Part shown: positions 6,815-16,677 of the stretch, in pieces
How positions within the stretch are numbered: the first letter of the stretch is position 1
How the letters are laid out: every line of letters starts with the position of its first letter
From: UBA1231 sp045123185
GTDB lineage: Bacteria; Bacillota_I; Bacilli_A; ML615J-28; CAG-313
NCBI GenBank assembly: GCA_045123185.1
Contig: JBGVIL010000026.1
Coordinates: 186,001-250,000 of the forward strand
DNA length: 64,000 nucleotides
Direction of reading: 5' to 3'
Program-made: the position numbers and the translations under genes
Notes under the pieces: generated by a model
Told to the model about the DNA's origin: nothing
The model's input: only the letters and a program-made list of their open reading frames with translations
Databases searched by the model: none

Positions 6815-9800
6815 ATGAAGAAGATTATCTTATTTGTTTTTCTTGCGATGATGACTTTAATCGTTTGCGGATGTAAAAAATATGACATTACATTCATAGC
6901 AGATGGTCAAGTAGTTCAATCATTTGATTACAAGAAAAAAGCTGATTCCGTAACTGAACCACCGGTACCTACAAAAGCAGGTTACACAGGATCTTGGTCT
7001 AGTTATATTTTAGGAAGTGGTGATTTAACAGTAAATGCTGTTTATACACCAATTACTTACACAGCAACATTTAAAGCTGATGGGGTAGTTGTAGACACTA
7101 CTACATTTAATGTTGAAACAAAGACTTTAAACATGCCAACAGTTCCTGTAAAAGCAGGCTATAATGGTTCATGGGAAAGTTATACAATTGGTCCAAATAA
7201 TATGGACATTAATGCTGTTTATACAATTGCTGATTACAAAGTTGAATTTAAAGTTGATAATACAGTAATTCATACAGAATATTATAACATAAATGATAAA
7301 ACAATTTCAGAACCAGCTGTTCCTGAAAAAGCAGGATATACTGGCACATGGGAAACTTATGAATTAACAACAGGTGATAAAGTTGTTAATGCTGTTTATA
7401 CACCAATTGGTTATACAGTAACTTTTAAAGCTGATGGTAACGTTGTTGAAACTATACCGTATGATGCAACAAATAAAAACATTACAGAACCTTCTGTTCC
7501 AACTAAAAATGGTTATGATGGTGCATGGGAAGTATATGAATTAACAACAGGTAATATTGTAGTTAATGCAGTGTATACTGCTATTGAATATGATGTTGTA
7601 TTCAAGGCTGATGGCAATGTAGTTGAAACTTTCAAATATACTGTAGAAAATAAAGACATTACAGAACCTTTTGTTCCAAATAAACCTGATTATACAGGAG
7701 TATGGGAAACTTACGAATTAACAACAGGAAACATTGAAGTTAATGCTATTTATACTCCAATTCCATATAATGTAATATTTAAAGCTGAAGGCAAAGAAGT
7801 AGCAACTTTAACTTATACAATTGAAAATAAAGATATTACAGAACCAGCCGTTCCTGAAAAAGTTGGATATACTGGTGCTTGGGAAAATTACACTTTAACA
7901 AGTGGAGAAATCATCGTTGAAGCTATATATATACATATTCCATTAGATGTAACTTTTGTTTTAAATTACGAAGGTGCACCAACAGAAACTAGAACAACAG
8001 TTGATGGATACATTGATTTTGTTCCAGAACGTACTGGATATAAATTTAATGGTTGGTGGCTAAGTGAAGGACAAACAAATGATGGATATATTTTAACTGA
8101 AGAATTTGATATGTCTTTAGTTATCCTTGAACAAAACTTAGTACTTTATGCTGAATGGGTTAAAATCGAAGAAGAGATTGGTGATCCAACAAGCCGTAAA
8201 CAACTAGATATTCCATCAGTTAATATTAAACAAAATGTCTTTAGTTGGAATGAAGTTGAAGATGCTGAATCTTATAACATAATTGTTATTTGCAATTCAG
8301 ATTATTTGAACCCAGTATTTGAACAAACAATTACAAAAACTTCATGGACTTTACCACAAGAATACGTTGCTGGAAGTTATACAATTCGTGTTCGTTCAAA
8401 CGGTAACGGTATTGATACAATAAACTCAGATTATGTTTCTAAGTATTACCGTCATCAAATGTTAGATACTGTTTATGGTTTTAAATTCGATATTGATTCT
8501 TCTGTCCTTACATGGAATCCTGTAACAAATGCTGAAAACTATAACCTTTATATAGATGGTGAACTAATTGGTTCAACAAGTGAAACAAGTTTCGATTTTT
8601 CAAGTTATCAATCTAACTATTATTACGTACGTGTAGAAGCTACTAAAGAAGATTGGGTTAGTGGTTTTAATTACTATTCATTTGAGAAAAAACATTTATT
8701 AGAACCTACTCTTTCTGTTTCTTTTGATAATGCACACGGTAAATATGTATTTGAATGGACTGAATCAATTAACGCAAATCAATATTTTGTATTTATCAAC
8801 GGCATTCAAATTGATACAACAACTCAAACAAAATATGAACTTGCTTATAATTTAGTTGACACAAATGAATTTGAAGTAAATGTATATGCATTTAATGATT
8901 CTGCTGATTACTTCCAATCACCTTTAAGTAATGTTGTGACATTTAATAAATATTATAAATTAACAGCAGGAACAGATACAGGTGGACAAAACTTACTAAT
9001 TAATGATTATAATAGAAATAGTATTTATGTTGAATATAGTTCTAAAGTAAAACTTGGTATTACAACAATTGATGGTTATAATTTTATTGGTTGGTTTAAT
9101 GGTGAAGAATTAGTATCTGAAAACATTAATTATGAACATACATTAACAGATGATATTGAATTAACGGCTAAATTCAATTATTACTTAGTTACTACAGAAA
9201 ATAATATTCCTGAAGCTGGTTTCTTTGAAAGAACATATAATTCAGAAAAAGTTTCAATTGGAACTGTTATTTCATTAAAACAATATACACATAATGGTTA
9301 CAATTTCTTAGGTTGGTATATTGATGATGAATTAGTATCAACAAGTAATACATTTGAATATACAATGACTAATGAAGATGTTATTATTATTGCGAAATAC
9401 AACTATTTTACAGTAACAACTTCATCATCACATAATAACTCAGGAACAATTACTGAATATAATAATACTAAAGTATCTGTTGGTTCAACTGTAAAATTAG
9501 AAGCAACTCTAAACCCTGGATATAATTTCCTTGGATGGTTTGTTGACGGAGAATGTGTATCTGAAGATTTAGTTTATGAATTTGAAATGACAAATTCTAA
9601 TATCACACTAACTGCGACTTATGAAGAAATTCCAGTAACATTAATATATATGGTAAATGGTGTAGAATATGGTCGTCAAGATTATACAAACGAATCTCCT
9701 GTAGTTGAATTTAAAACATATACCGCTGAATCAGGAACAAGATTCTTTGGTTGGTATGCCGATCCTCACTTTAGTACAAATGATACAAGTGTTACTACTT

Positions 9801-12800
9801 CTGCAACATTAGCAGTAGATGAAGACAATTGTGCCTATGTATATGGTGGCACAGCTAATTCATATATATTTAATTTATATATTTATGATGAAGAAATTCA
9901 AGGTTACAAGATTGCAGGACAATACTCATTTAATGGACATTATACTGTAGATGTACCAAGTGAATTTAATGCAACTCCTATAAAAACTTTAGATTATGTT
10001 TCTACTGGAAGTAACACTTTAACTACATTAAATATTGGTGAAGGGATTGAATATATTACTAATAAGATAATTTATGGACTTTCTAAATTAACTAGCTTAG
10101 AGCTTCCTTCAACAGTAAAAGAAATTAGAAATCAAGCATTTATCGGATGTACAAGTTTAACAGAAATACATTTACCTGGAAGCTTAAAAGTTATTAGTGA
10201 TGATGCTAATAGACAGATTTATTCACCATCACTTCAAAAAGTATATTATGAAGGTACAGTAGAAGATTGGTGTAATATCGAATTCTCTACATTTGCTAAC
10301 CCAATGTATTACGCTACTGAATTCTATCTTAATAATGAACTATTAACAAACTTAGTAATTCCTGAATCAATTACATCAATTAATTTTTGTCAATTCTATG
10401 GTTTTGAATGCCTTCAGTCTGTAACAATTCATAAAGGTGTTAATGAAATTAAATCATCAGCATTCTCAAATTGTATAAACTTAAAGACTGTATCATTTGA
10501 ATCTTCTTCAAGTCTTAAAACAATTGAATATTCTGCATTTTATAAAACTGGTTTAGACACAATTACAATTCCTGCTAGTGTTGAACATATTAATTCTTTA
10601 GCATTTGCGTCTAATAGTAATTTAACTAAACTTGATTTTGAACCTAATAGTAAATTAACATACATGCCTAATGACATAGTTTATAATTGTTCAAATATTG
10701 TTGAAATCACAATACCACAAATTCCATCAATGAGTGGTACATTACATTTAGGTACAAATGCAATTACTGTTTACTATCAAGGTGATATGGAAGATTGGTT
10801 TGCTTTAAATACTACTAAATTATTTAATGGTGTTTGTGAACACTTCTATATATATGAAAACAATGAATATAAAGCAGTAGTTGATCTAGTTATACCTGAA
10901 TCAATTACAACAATTCAAGATAACTTCTTTGAAAATTATATTAATATTAATAGTGTAACTTTACATGATAATCTTACTTCAATTGGAACACTTGCTTTTG
11001 CTAATACAAATTTAACAGAAGTTGTAATTCCTTCAAGTGTGACAACAATTGGATTAAATGCATTTAATTCATGTGATACATTAACTAGTATAATTATTGA
11101 AAAAATTAATACTATTGAAAGTGATACTACTTATTTTAAATACATTTTAGGTGATTCTATAGATACTATTACAAGTGTAAAAATTATGGATGGTACAGTT
11201 CCACCAAAAGCACTTGATGGTATTTTAAATATTACTCATCTAACAGTTCCATACATTAATAACACGTCTGTAAAAGATGGAACACTTTTAGGATATATGT
11301 TTGGCAACGAACTATATGCTGATAATTATTTATTTAAAATTACTCAATCTACAAGTAACTCAAGTGGTGGAGATTATACTTATTATATTCCAACAAAATT
11401 AAATACTGTTGAAATTCTTGGAGGTAAAATTTCTAAATATGCTCTTATGAACTTCCAACATATTAAAGAGCTTACTATTGGAGAACAAGTAACATATATC
11501 GATAGTTCCATTACTATTAGAAACTATCTATTAAAAACTATTAATTATAATGCGATTAACGCAACAACAGCTCCTGTTTATGGTACAAATACTTTAGATG
11601 TATTTGTTGGCCTAGGTAAAGGGCAAGCATCTACTAACAATAATGTTACTGTAAATATTGGTGACTCTGTAGAATATATTCCTGAATTCTTATTCTATGA
11701 AGATACAAACGTTAAATATGTTAATATTAGTGATAAATCACAATTACAATCAATAGGAAGATACGCATTTGCGGGAACTAATATTGCTGAAATTAAATTA
11801 CCAAAATCATTAACAAGCTATGCTAATAATGCATTCTTAAATTGTGCAAATCTTGCTAACGTTTATTACTTTGGTAATGTAAACGATTGGTTACTAAATA
11901 CATTTGAAAGTGAATCCGCTAACCCAATGAATAATGGTGTTTACATGTGGTTTACAAATGATAGTAATGCGTTTGAACGTTTAGATACTTTAAATATCAG
12001 TAATATTGGAAAAATTGGTAATTATCAATTCGTTAATAATACTGACCTAATTACATTAACAATTTCAAATGCAAAATCAGTTGGTCAATATGCTTTTGCT
12101 GGATGTACAAATTTAACAACTTTAACTTTAGAAAACGTAACTTCACTTGATGTTTGTTCATTTAATAATTGTCGTGGATTAACACAAATTAATCTGCCTG
12201 AAGGATTAACTTCACTTGATTCTTCATTTATTAATTGTAGTGAAGTAATTAACTTATATTTACCAAGTACATTAAGAAGTAGTAATAATGCTTTCCTAAA
12301 TATGACTAAACTAGAAAATGTATATTATAATGGAACATTCAATGACTGGTTAAATATTTTATTTACAAGTTTCGAATCTAATCCAATGGCATATGCTAAT
12401 AACTTATATGTTTTAGATAACGATAACAATTATGTTTTAGTTGAAAATATTAATATTCCAAGTAATATTGATACAATTGGATCTTATCAATTAGCAGGCC
12501 TTAATGTTCAAGAAGTAGTAATTCCAAATACTGTTACTTATATTGGTGAAGGTGCATTTAAAAAATTATCTGCAACAAATATATATTATGATGCGAATAT
12601 TACTGAAGGATTATCATTAGTATTTGCAGGAACAAATGGTGATTTAGTTATTGGTAAAAATGTTACAATAATTAGTAATTCAATGTTTAGAAATTCTAAT
12701 TTAGTTAACGTATCATTCGAAGAAAATAGTAGTTGTACTACAATTAATTCATATGCATTCTTGGAATGTACAAAACTTGTAAGTTTACAAATTCCATCTA

Positions 12801-14659
12801 GTGTAACTACAATTGAAAAATCTGCTTTATTTGGATGTAGTAATCTTGTTACATTAGAAATACCATTTACTGGAATTTCGCAAACTGCAACAGCTGCAAG
12901 TAAAGATTCTCTATTTGGTGTTATTTTTGGAACAACAACATTCGAAAATGGTGTTCAAATAAAACAATACTATAGCAGCTCAAGTTACATATATGCTTAT
13001 ATTCCAAAAACACTTAAAAATGTTAAAGTAAATGGAACAGTTTTAGATTATTCTTTCTATAATGTATCTACTATTGAAAATGTTCAATTTGGAACAAATG
13101 TTCAATCTATTGGTCAATATGCATTCTATGGTTCTTCAATTAAATCATTAAGTTTTGATGAAAATAGTAATTGTACAGAAATTAAAAATTACGCATTTAC
13201 AAATTGTCAATCATTATCAAGTGTGACACTTCCTGATGCAATTCAAACAATTAGAATTTATGCATTCCAAAATTGTAGTAGTATTGCTCAAATTGTAATT
13301 CCAACTACAATGCAATCAATTGAAAATTATGCATTCTTTAATTGTACAGGATTAATTGCCGTTCAAAATTTATCTGCACTTACAATTACAAAAGGATCAA
13401 CTGCTAATGGATATGTTGCATATTATGCAAAAGTAGTTTTCGGTGAAGGTGAAAATCCAATTAAAAATGTTGATGGATTTATGTTCTATGATAATGGAAC
13501 AAGCGTTACATTAATGGGATACAATGGAACATCAACTACACTTACATTACCTAGTGATTTTAATGGTAGTGCTTATATTATAGATTCTACAGCTTTTAAA
13601 GGAAACACTACTATTACAGCTGTTACATTACCAAATACATTTACAGAAGTACCTGCTAATATGTTTGAAAATTGTACAAGTCTTACTACTGTAACTCTTC
13701 CAAATACAATAACAAGAATTAACTCTAGTGCTTTTGCTGGATGTACTGCATTAAAAACAATTAATTTCCCTACAACGCTTACTAGTTTAGCAAAAGATGC
13801 ATTCACAGGATGTACTTCATTAATTAAAACTACAAGTAATGTTGATTACGTAAATAACTGGGCAGTAGGTGTTAGCCAAACTGCAACATCAATTACATTT
13901 ACAACTTCTACACTTGGTTTAGCAGATGAATTATTCTATATGAATTCAACTATTACAACTGTTAAACTTCAAGGAAGTATTAAATATCTTCCATCTAACT
14001 TCTTTGGTTGGTCAAGTGTTAAGACTGTTACTCTAAATGCAGGATTACAAGTAATTGGTGAAAAAGCGTTTGAACGTTGTACAAAACTTACAGCAATTAC
14101 TATTCCAAATTCAGTATTAGAAATTGGAAATAGTGCATTTAGCAATTGTTCATTACTTGCAACATTAACATTCCAAACAACTCCAAAAGTTGTAACAATT
14201 GGTGATTATGCATTTAATAAATGTACTGCTTTAAAATCAGTAACATTGCCTATTAGTGTAAAAACACTTGGAGTAAAAGCATTCTATGGATGTACATCTC
14301 TTACAACTTTCGCTACAGGAAATGGACTAACTGCAATTGCTGATGAAACATTCTCAGGATGTACAGCTCTTACTACAGTAACTCTTGGAACAAAGATTGA
14401 ATCAATTGGTTCAAAAGCATTCTATGGATGTGATGTTATGAAGAGTATTACAATTCCTGCTAGTGTAACTTCAATTGGTACAGAAGCATTTAAAGGCTGT
14501 ACTGATCTTACTAGTGTTACATTTAGTGATACAACAAATAAATGGACTGTTGTAAGTTCATCTACAAATACTACAATCTCTGTTGCGACAGCTAATAATA
14601 ATTCTAATTATCTAAAGAGTAGATATGCAAGTTGTGAATGGACTAAAAATGTAGCTTAA
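6815..14659 (+). CDS. Giant BspA-type leucine-rich-repeat surface lipoprotein (2614 aa)
   Basis: Signal peptide ends at lipobox VCGC (Cys20). Residues about 23-372 hold six tandem copies of a roughly 58-aa module with core FKADGNVVET...ITEPAVP.K.GYTG.WE.Y.LT.G...VNAVYTPI. A true InlB B-repeat follows (373-450, GYKFNGWW...LYAEW), then three Fn3-like units (about 465-710). Three divergent InlB modules (about 714-940, GYNFLGWF/Y...VSE/TS) and one more GWYADPHFS unit come next. From about 1060 to the end run many LRR_5 (BspA) repeats of the form L..V.IP.SVT.IG..AF..C..L. Some carry the embedded YYEGTVEDW...NPM insertion. No sortase signal or C-terminal membrane helix is seen, so lipid anchoring is inferred. 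Likely roles are adhesion or binding of host or dietary polymers. Single-gene transcript with its own promoter and terminator. Confidence 0.88.
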   Translation: MKKIILFVFLAMMTLIVCGCKKYDITFIADGQVVQSFDYKKKADSVTEPPVPTKAGYTGSWSSYILGSGDLTVNAVYTPITYTATFKADGVVVDTTTFNVETKTLNMPTVPVKAGYNGSWESYTIGPNNMDINAVYTIADYKVEFKVDNTVIHTEYYNINDKTISEPAVPEKAGYTGTWETYELTTGDKVVNAVYTPIGYTVTFKADGNVVETIPYDATNKNITEPSVPTKNGYDGAWEVYELTTGNIVVNAVYTAIEYDVVFKADGNVVETFKYTVENKDITEPFVPNKPDYTGVWETYELTTGNIEVNAIYTPIPYNVIFKAEGKEVATLTYTIENKDITEPAVPEKVGYTGAWENYTLTSGEIIVEAIYIHIPLDVTFVLNYEGAPTETRTTVDGYIDFVPERTGYKFNGWWLSEGQTNDGYILTEEFDMSLVILEQNLVLYAEWVKIEEEIGDPTSRKQLDIPSVNIKQNVFSWNEVEDAESYNIIVICNSDYLNPVFEQTITKTSWTLPQEYVAGSYTIRVRSNGNGIDTINSDYVSKYYRHQMLDTVYGFKFDIDSSVLTWNPVTNAENYNLYIDGELIGSTSETSFDFSSYQSNYYYVRVEATKEDWVSGFNYYSFEKKHLLEPTLSVSFDNAHGKYVFEWTESINANQYFVFINGIQIDTTTQTKYELAYNLVDTNEFEVNVYAFNDSADYFQSPLSNVVTFNKYYKLTAGTDTGGQNLLINDYNRNSIYVEYSSKVKLGITTIDGYNFIGWFNGEELVSENINYEHTLTDDIELTAKFNYYLVTTENNIPEAGFFERTYNSEKVSIGTVISLKQYTHNGYNFLGWYIDDELVSTSNTFEYTMTNEDVIIIAKYNYFTVTTSSSHNNSGTITEYNNTKVSVGSTVKLEATLNPGYNFLGWFVDGECVSEDLVYEFEMTNSNITLTATYEEIPVTLIYMVNGVEYGRQDYTNESPVVEFKTYTAESGTRFFGWYADPHFSTNDTSVTTSATLAVDEDNCAYVYGGTANSYIFNLYIYDEEIQGYKIAGQYSFNGHYTVDVPSEFNATPIKTLDYVSTGSNTLTTLNIGEGIEYITNKIIYGLSKLTSLELPSTVKEIRNQAFIGCTSLTEIHLPGSLKVISDDANRQIYSPSLQKVYYEGTVEDWCNIEFSTFANPMYYATEFYLNNELLTNLVIPESITSINFCQFYGFECLQSVTIHKGVNEIKSSAFSNCINLKTVSFESSSSLKTIEYSAFYKTGLDTITIPASVEHINSLAFASNSNLTKLDFEPNSKLTYMPNDIVYNCSNIVEITIPQIPSMSGTLHLGTNAITVYYQGDMEDWFALNTTKLFNGVCEHFYIYENNEYKAVVDLVIPESITTIQDNFFENYININSVTLHDNLTSIGTLAFANTNLTEVVIPSSVTTIGLNAFNSCDTLTSIIIEKINTIESDTTYFKYILGDSIDTITSVKIMDGTVPPKALDGILNITHLTVPYINNTSVKDGTLLGYMFGNELYADNYLFKITQSTSNSSGGDYTYYIPTKLNTVEILGGKISKYALMNFQHIKELTIGEQVTYIDSSITIRNYLLKTINYNAINATTAPVYGTNTLDVFVGLGKGQASTNNNVTVNIGDSVEYIPEFLFYEDTNVKYVNISDKSQLQSIGRYAFAGTNIAEIKLPKSLTSYANNAFLNCANLANVYYFGNVNDWLLNTFESESANPMNNGVYMWFTNDSNAFERLDTLNISNIGKIGNYQFVNNTDLITLTISNAKSVGQYAFAGCTNLTTLTLENVTSLDVCSFNNCRGLTQINLPEGLTSLDSSFINCSEVINLYLPSTLRSSNNAFLNMTKLENVYYNGTFNDWLNILFTSFESNPMAYANNLYVLDNDNNYVLVENINIPSNIDTIGSYQLAGLNVQEVVIPNTVTYIGEGAFKKLSATNIYYDANITEGLSLVFAGTNGDLVIGKNVTIISNSMFRNSNLVNVSFEENSSCTTINSYAFLECTKLVSLQIPSSVTTIEKSALFGCSNLVTLEIPFTGISQTATAASKDSLFGVIFGTTTFENGVQIKQYYSSSSYIYAYIPKTLKNVKVNGTVLDYSFYNVSTIENVQFGTNVQSIGQYAFYGSSIKSLSFDENSNCTEIKNYAFTNCQSLSSVTLPDAIQTIRIYAFQNCSSIAQIVIPTTMQSIENYAFFNCTGLIAVQNLSALTITKGSTANGYVAYYAKVVFGEGENPIKNVDGFMFYDNGTSVTLMGYNGTSTTLTLPSDFNGSAYIIDSTAFKGNTTITAVTLPNTFTEVPANMFENCTSLTTVTLPNTITRINSSAFAGCTALKTINFPTTLTSLAKDAFTGCTSLIKTTSNVDYVNNWAVGVSQTATSITFTTSTLGLADELFYMNSTITTVKLQGSIKYLPSNFFGWSSVKTVTLNAGLQVIGEKAFERCTKLTAITIPNSVLEIGNSAFSNCSLLATLTFQTTPKVVTIGDYAFNKCTALKSVTLPISVKTLGVKAFYGCTSLTTFATGNGLTAIADETFSGCTALTTVTLGTKIESIGSKAFYGCDVMKSITIPASVTSIGTEAFKGCTDLTSVTFSDTTNKWTVVSSSTNTTISVATANNNSNYLKSRYASCEWTKNVA
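6881..7935 (+). repeat. Six tandem ~58-codon modules inside the giant lipoprotein
   Basis: The copies start near residues Y23, Y81, Y139, Y197, Y255 and Y313 and share FKADG, EPxVPxK, GYTGxWExY and VNAVYTPI. DNA identity between copies is only partial (synonymous changes are common), so they are old or diversifying. They read like a shortened InlB-type (beta-grasp) repeat. Confidence 0.75.
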
Positions 14660-14660
14660 A

Positions 14661-14696
14661 AAATTGCCGGTCAAAAACCGGCAATTTCTTTTTATT
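14661..14696 (+). terminator. Rho-independent terminator after the giant lipoprotein
   Basis: 11-bp stem AAATTGCCGGT / ACCGGCAATTT with CAAAA loop, followed by a T-rich tail. It is GC-rich for this genome. Confidence 0.9.
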
Positions 14697-14718
14697 TCAC
14701 ATAAATATCATTTATTTG

Positions 14719-14760
14719 TAACATTATGGTTTAAATAAGTTCAAATAATAATGTTATAAT
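14719..14760 (+). promoter_or_regulatory. Orphan promoter with an overlapping inverted repeat
   Basis: Extended -10 TGTTATAAT (14752-14760) has no coding gene downstream on this strand. A 9-bp inverted repeat TAACATTAT (14719-14727) / ATAATGTTA (14748-14756) straddles it and could be an operator. No good -35 hexamer was found. Confidence 0.5.
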
Positions 14761-14766
14761 TACATT

Positions 14767-14838
14767 GTAAAATTAAATAAGATATTTTACTATACATATT
14801 TCCTCTAGGGTAGTCCTGTATTTTCAGGACTATTTTTT
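14767..14838 (+). ncRNA. Candidate small RNA of about 70 nt
   Basis: Starting just after the orphan -10, the transcript would contain a hairpin GTAAAAT / ATTTTAC (14767-14790) and a linker with CCTCTAGGG. A strong terminator follows: TAGTCCTG / CAGGACTA (14811-14832) plus seven Ts. No ORF of useful length lies inside. It matches no RNA family I can name with confidence. Confidence 0.45.
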
Positions 14839-14841
14839 TAT

Positions 14842-14867
14842 AAAAAAAGTAGATCATAAGATCTACT
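14842..14867 (-). terminator. Terminator of the minus-strand lipoprotein gene
   Basis: Stem AGTAGATC / GATCTACT with ATAA loop overlaps the stop codon and is followed on the minus strand by seven Ts. It lies back to back with the terminator of the candidate small RNA. Confidence 0.85.
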
Positions 14868-15633
14868 ATTTTAAACCATATGGTTTTTCAACCACTGTTG
14901 ATCCAATATTAGAAAATTCATAATTAATTATAAGTTTTGTGTTTATTGGATAAGTATTGGTCGGTGTTGTTACTGTTAGAACAAGGCGAACATTTTTAAT
15001 ATTACCATCTATATTTAAAGTAACTGTAAATTTTTCGAAATCAATATTTGAATCAGGTGACAGTTCATGAATATAAGCATTAAAGACTTTTTCGATTATT
15101 TCAATATCACCATACCAAAAACCATTCCTAAGTTCAAATGCGTCTGAGTCCATACCTTCAAGTGGATTAAGAGATTGTTTATCAAAAAATTCTCTTATAG
15201 AAATTTTTGTTGGTGAACTCCAACTTCCTATTTTTGGTTTATATGACCATAAATTAACAAAGTTGTTATTTTCTTCTGCATAAATTTTGTATTTTAAATA
15301 TGATGTATTATATGCATCATCCAATATAAGTATTTTATTGGTTTCACAATAAAGTTTCATTGTATACTTTGGATAAAGTTGACCAGATTCAGTTTGATGC
15401 ATATTCATTGTAAAGTTTCCTTCATTAAGCTTTTCGAATGCACTTGATAACATCTTTTTATCTTGAGTTAAAATTTCACCACTTGTTTCACCACAATTTA
15501 GACAAGTCTTTGGTTCAGTGAATGTTGCTTCTTTCCAGTCATGTCCATTAGCACATGGATCATCTTTATTTACATCACAGCTAACTAAGTAAAAAGAAAA
15601 TGAAATTAGAATCAATAAAAATATTTTTTTCAT
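14866..15633 (-). CDS. Lipoprotein with a Cys-pair motif and a repeated family domain
   Basis: The signal peptide ends at LVSC (Cys19). Residues about 26-50 carry a short Cys-rich motif, CANGHDWKEATFTEPKTC followed by LNCGETSGE, seen in many gut Bacillota surface proteins and possibly metal binding. The rest, about 60-255, has the pattern L..AFEKLNEGNFT.N.....G ... FWYGDIEIIEKVFNAY ... NIGSTVVEKP. This is clearly related to both halves of the lipoprotein at 32.0 kb. The function is unknown. The ATG at 15633 has AGGAG 5 nt upstream; the in-frame GTG at 15639 is rejected. It has its own promoter and terminator. Confidence 0.75.
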   Translation of the reverse strand: MKKIFLLILISFSFYLVSCDVNKDDPCANGHDWKEATFTEPKTCLNCGETSGEILTQDKKMLSSAFEKLNEGNFTMNMHQTESGQLYPKYTMKLYCETNKILILDDAYNTSYLKYKIYAEENNNFVNLWSYKPKIGSWSSPTKISIREFFDKQSLNPLEGMDSDAFELRNGFWYGDIEIIEKVFNAYIHELSPDSNIDFEKFTVTLNIDGNIKNVRLVLTVTTPTNTYPINTKLIINYEFSNIGSTVVEKPYGLK

Positions 15634-15653
15634 AATCACTCCTATGTATAAAC

Positions 15654-15682
15654 ATTATATAATAATAAAAAAAATAAGTCAA
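15654..15682 (-). promoter_or_regulatory. Promoter of the minus-strand lipoprotein
   Basis: On the minus strand: TTGACT, 17-nt spacer, TATAAT, 20 nt before the start codon. It lies in the divergent spacer shared with the PfkB kinase gene. Confidence 0.75.
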
Positions 15683-15732
15683 ACATTATCTTTAAATTTA
15701 ATAGTGTAGTATAATATTTAAGAGGTGATATT

Positions 15733-16590
15733 ATGGACAAAGTTTTAGTAATCGGTATTGTTGGTGAATCGGTATTTATGAAATGTGATCACTTCCATAA
15801 ACCTGGAGAAACTATAAAGGTTAATAATATATATAGTGAAATTGGTGGTAAAGGATTTAACCAAGCTTTAACAATTAAAAAATTAGGTGGAAACGTAAAA
15901 TTTATATGTTCACTTGGAAACGATACAATTAAAGAAAAATGTATTAATGAGATTAATAAATTAAATGTTGATTTTAAATATTTTATTGATTATGAGAAAA
16001 TGACCGCTTATGCAACTATTTTAACAAATAAATTTGGTGATAATCAAGTTAGCGTTTATCAAGGATCAAGTTTAAATATATCAAATTTAAATGAAATATT
16101 TAATGAAATTGATCAAGCTGAATATTTATTACTTCAACTAGAAATTCCCTATGACATAAATCTTGCTATTGCAAAATATGCTAAATCAAAAGGAAAGAAA
16201 GTAATTCTAAATCCTGCACCAGTTGGAGAAATTAGTGAATTATTAAAATATGTCGATATTATTACACCAAATGAAATTGAAACAATTACTTTATTTGGCT
16301 CTAATTATCAAGAAGAACTAATCGATAAACCATTTAAAACAATTGTAACAAGAGGAGATAAATCAACTCTTTTATTTAATAAATCAATGAAAGAATTCGA
16401 TACGCATAAAGTACAAGTAAAAGACACAACAGGAGCAGGTGACACATTTAATGGTGCTTTAGTGTATCAATTAGCTGCTCAAAAGAGTATTGAAGATGCT
16501 ATTGTCTTTGCTAATAAAGTAGCAAGTCATACTGTTCAATATGACTATGTATTACCAGGTATATTATCACTTGAACAAAGTGAAAAGTAA
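15733..16590 (+). CDS. PfkB-family sugar kinase, ribokinase-like
   Basis: The 285-aa protein has the substrate-side motif GGKGFNQAL, the block LNPAPVGEISELLKYVDIITPNEIE and the ATP/anion-hole signature DTTGAGDTFNGAL. It should phosphorylate a pentose or nucleoside with ATP in the cytosol. Ribokinase is the closest pattern, but PfkB members for pseudouridine (PsuK) look similar, and a psuG gene lies at 45.1 kb with no kinase beside it. GAGGTGAT precedes the ATG. A TATAAT at 15710-15715 may be its -10. The next gene has its own promoter. Confidence 0.85.
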   Translation: MDKVLVIGIVGESVFMKCDHFHKPGETIKVNNIYSEIGGKGFNQALTIKKLGGNVKFICSLGNDTIKEKCINEINKLNVDFKYFIDYEKMTAYATILTNKFGDNQVSVYQGSSLNISNLNEIFNEIDQAEYLLLQLEIPYDINLAIAKYAKSKGKKVILNPAPVGEISELLKYVDIITPNEIETITLFGSNYQEELIDKPFKTIVTRGDKSTLLFNKSMKEFDTHKVQVKDTTGAGDTFNGALVYQLAAQKSIEDAIVFANKVASHTVQYDYVLPGILSLEQSEK

Positions 16591-16607
16591 AAGTTAATAT
16601 CTTTTGC

Positions 16608-16636
16608 TTGATAAAAAAGTATATACGTGATATAAT
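16608..16636 (+). promoter_or_regulatory. Strong promoter of the SIS-domain gene
   Basis: TTGATA, 17-nt spacer, TATAAT with TG extension (TGATATAAT). The near-consensus layout suggests high expression. Confidence 0.85.
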
Positions 16637-16677
16637 AAAACGATTTAAAAATTTTAAAAAAGTAAGGAGAAACTATT

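Noticed and set aside
10000..14600. Dense repetitive DNA that might be a CRISPR array or transposon cluster.
   Set aside because: The repeat period follows protein leucine-rich repeats in one continuous frame; units differ at many bases and there are no constant repeats with spacers.
14800..14838. CTAGGGT in the candidate small RNA resembles the start of ykkC-type riboswitches.
   Set aside because: Only about seven bases match; the rest of the aptamer is absent and the element is followed at once by a terminator with no downstream gene on that strand.
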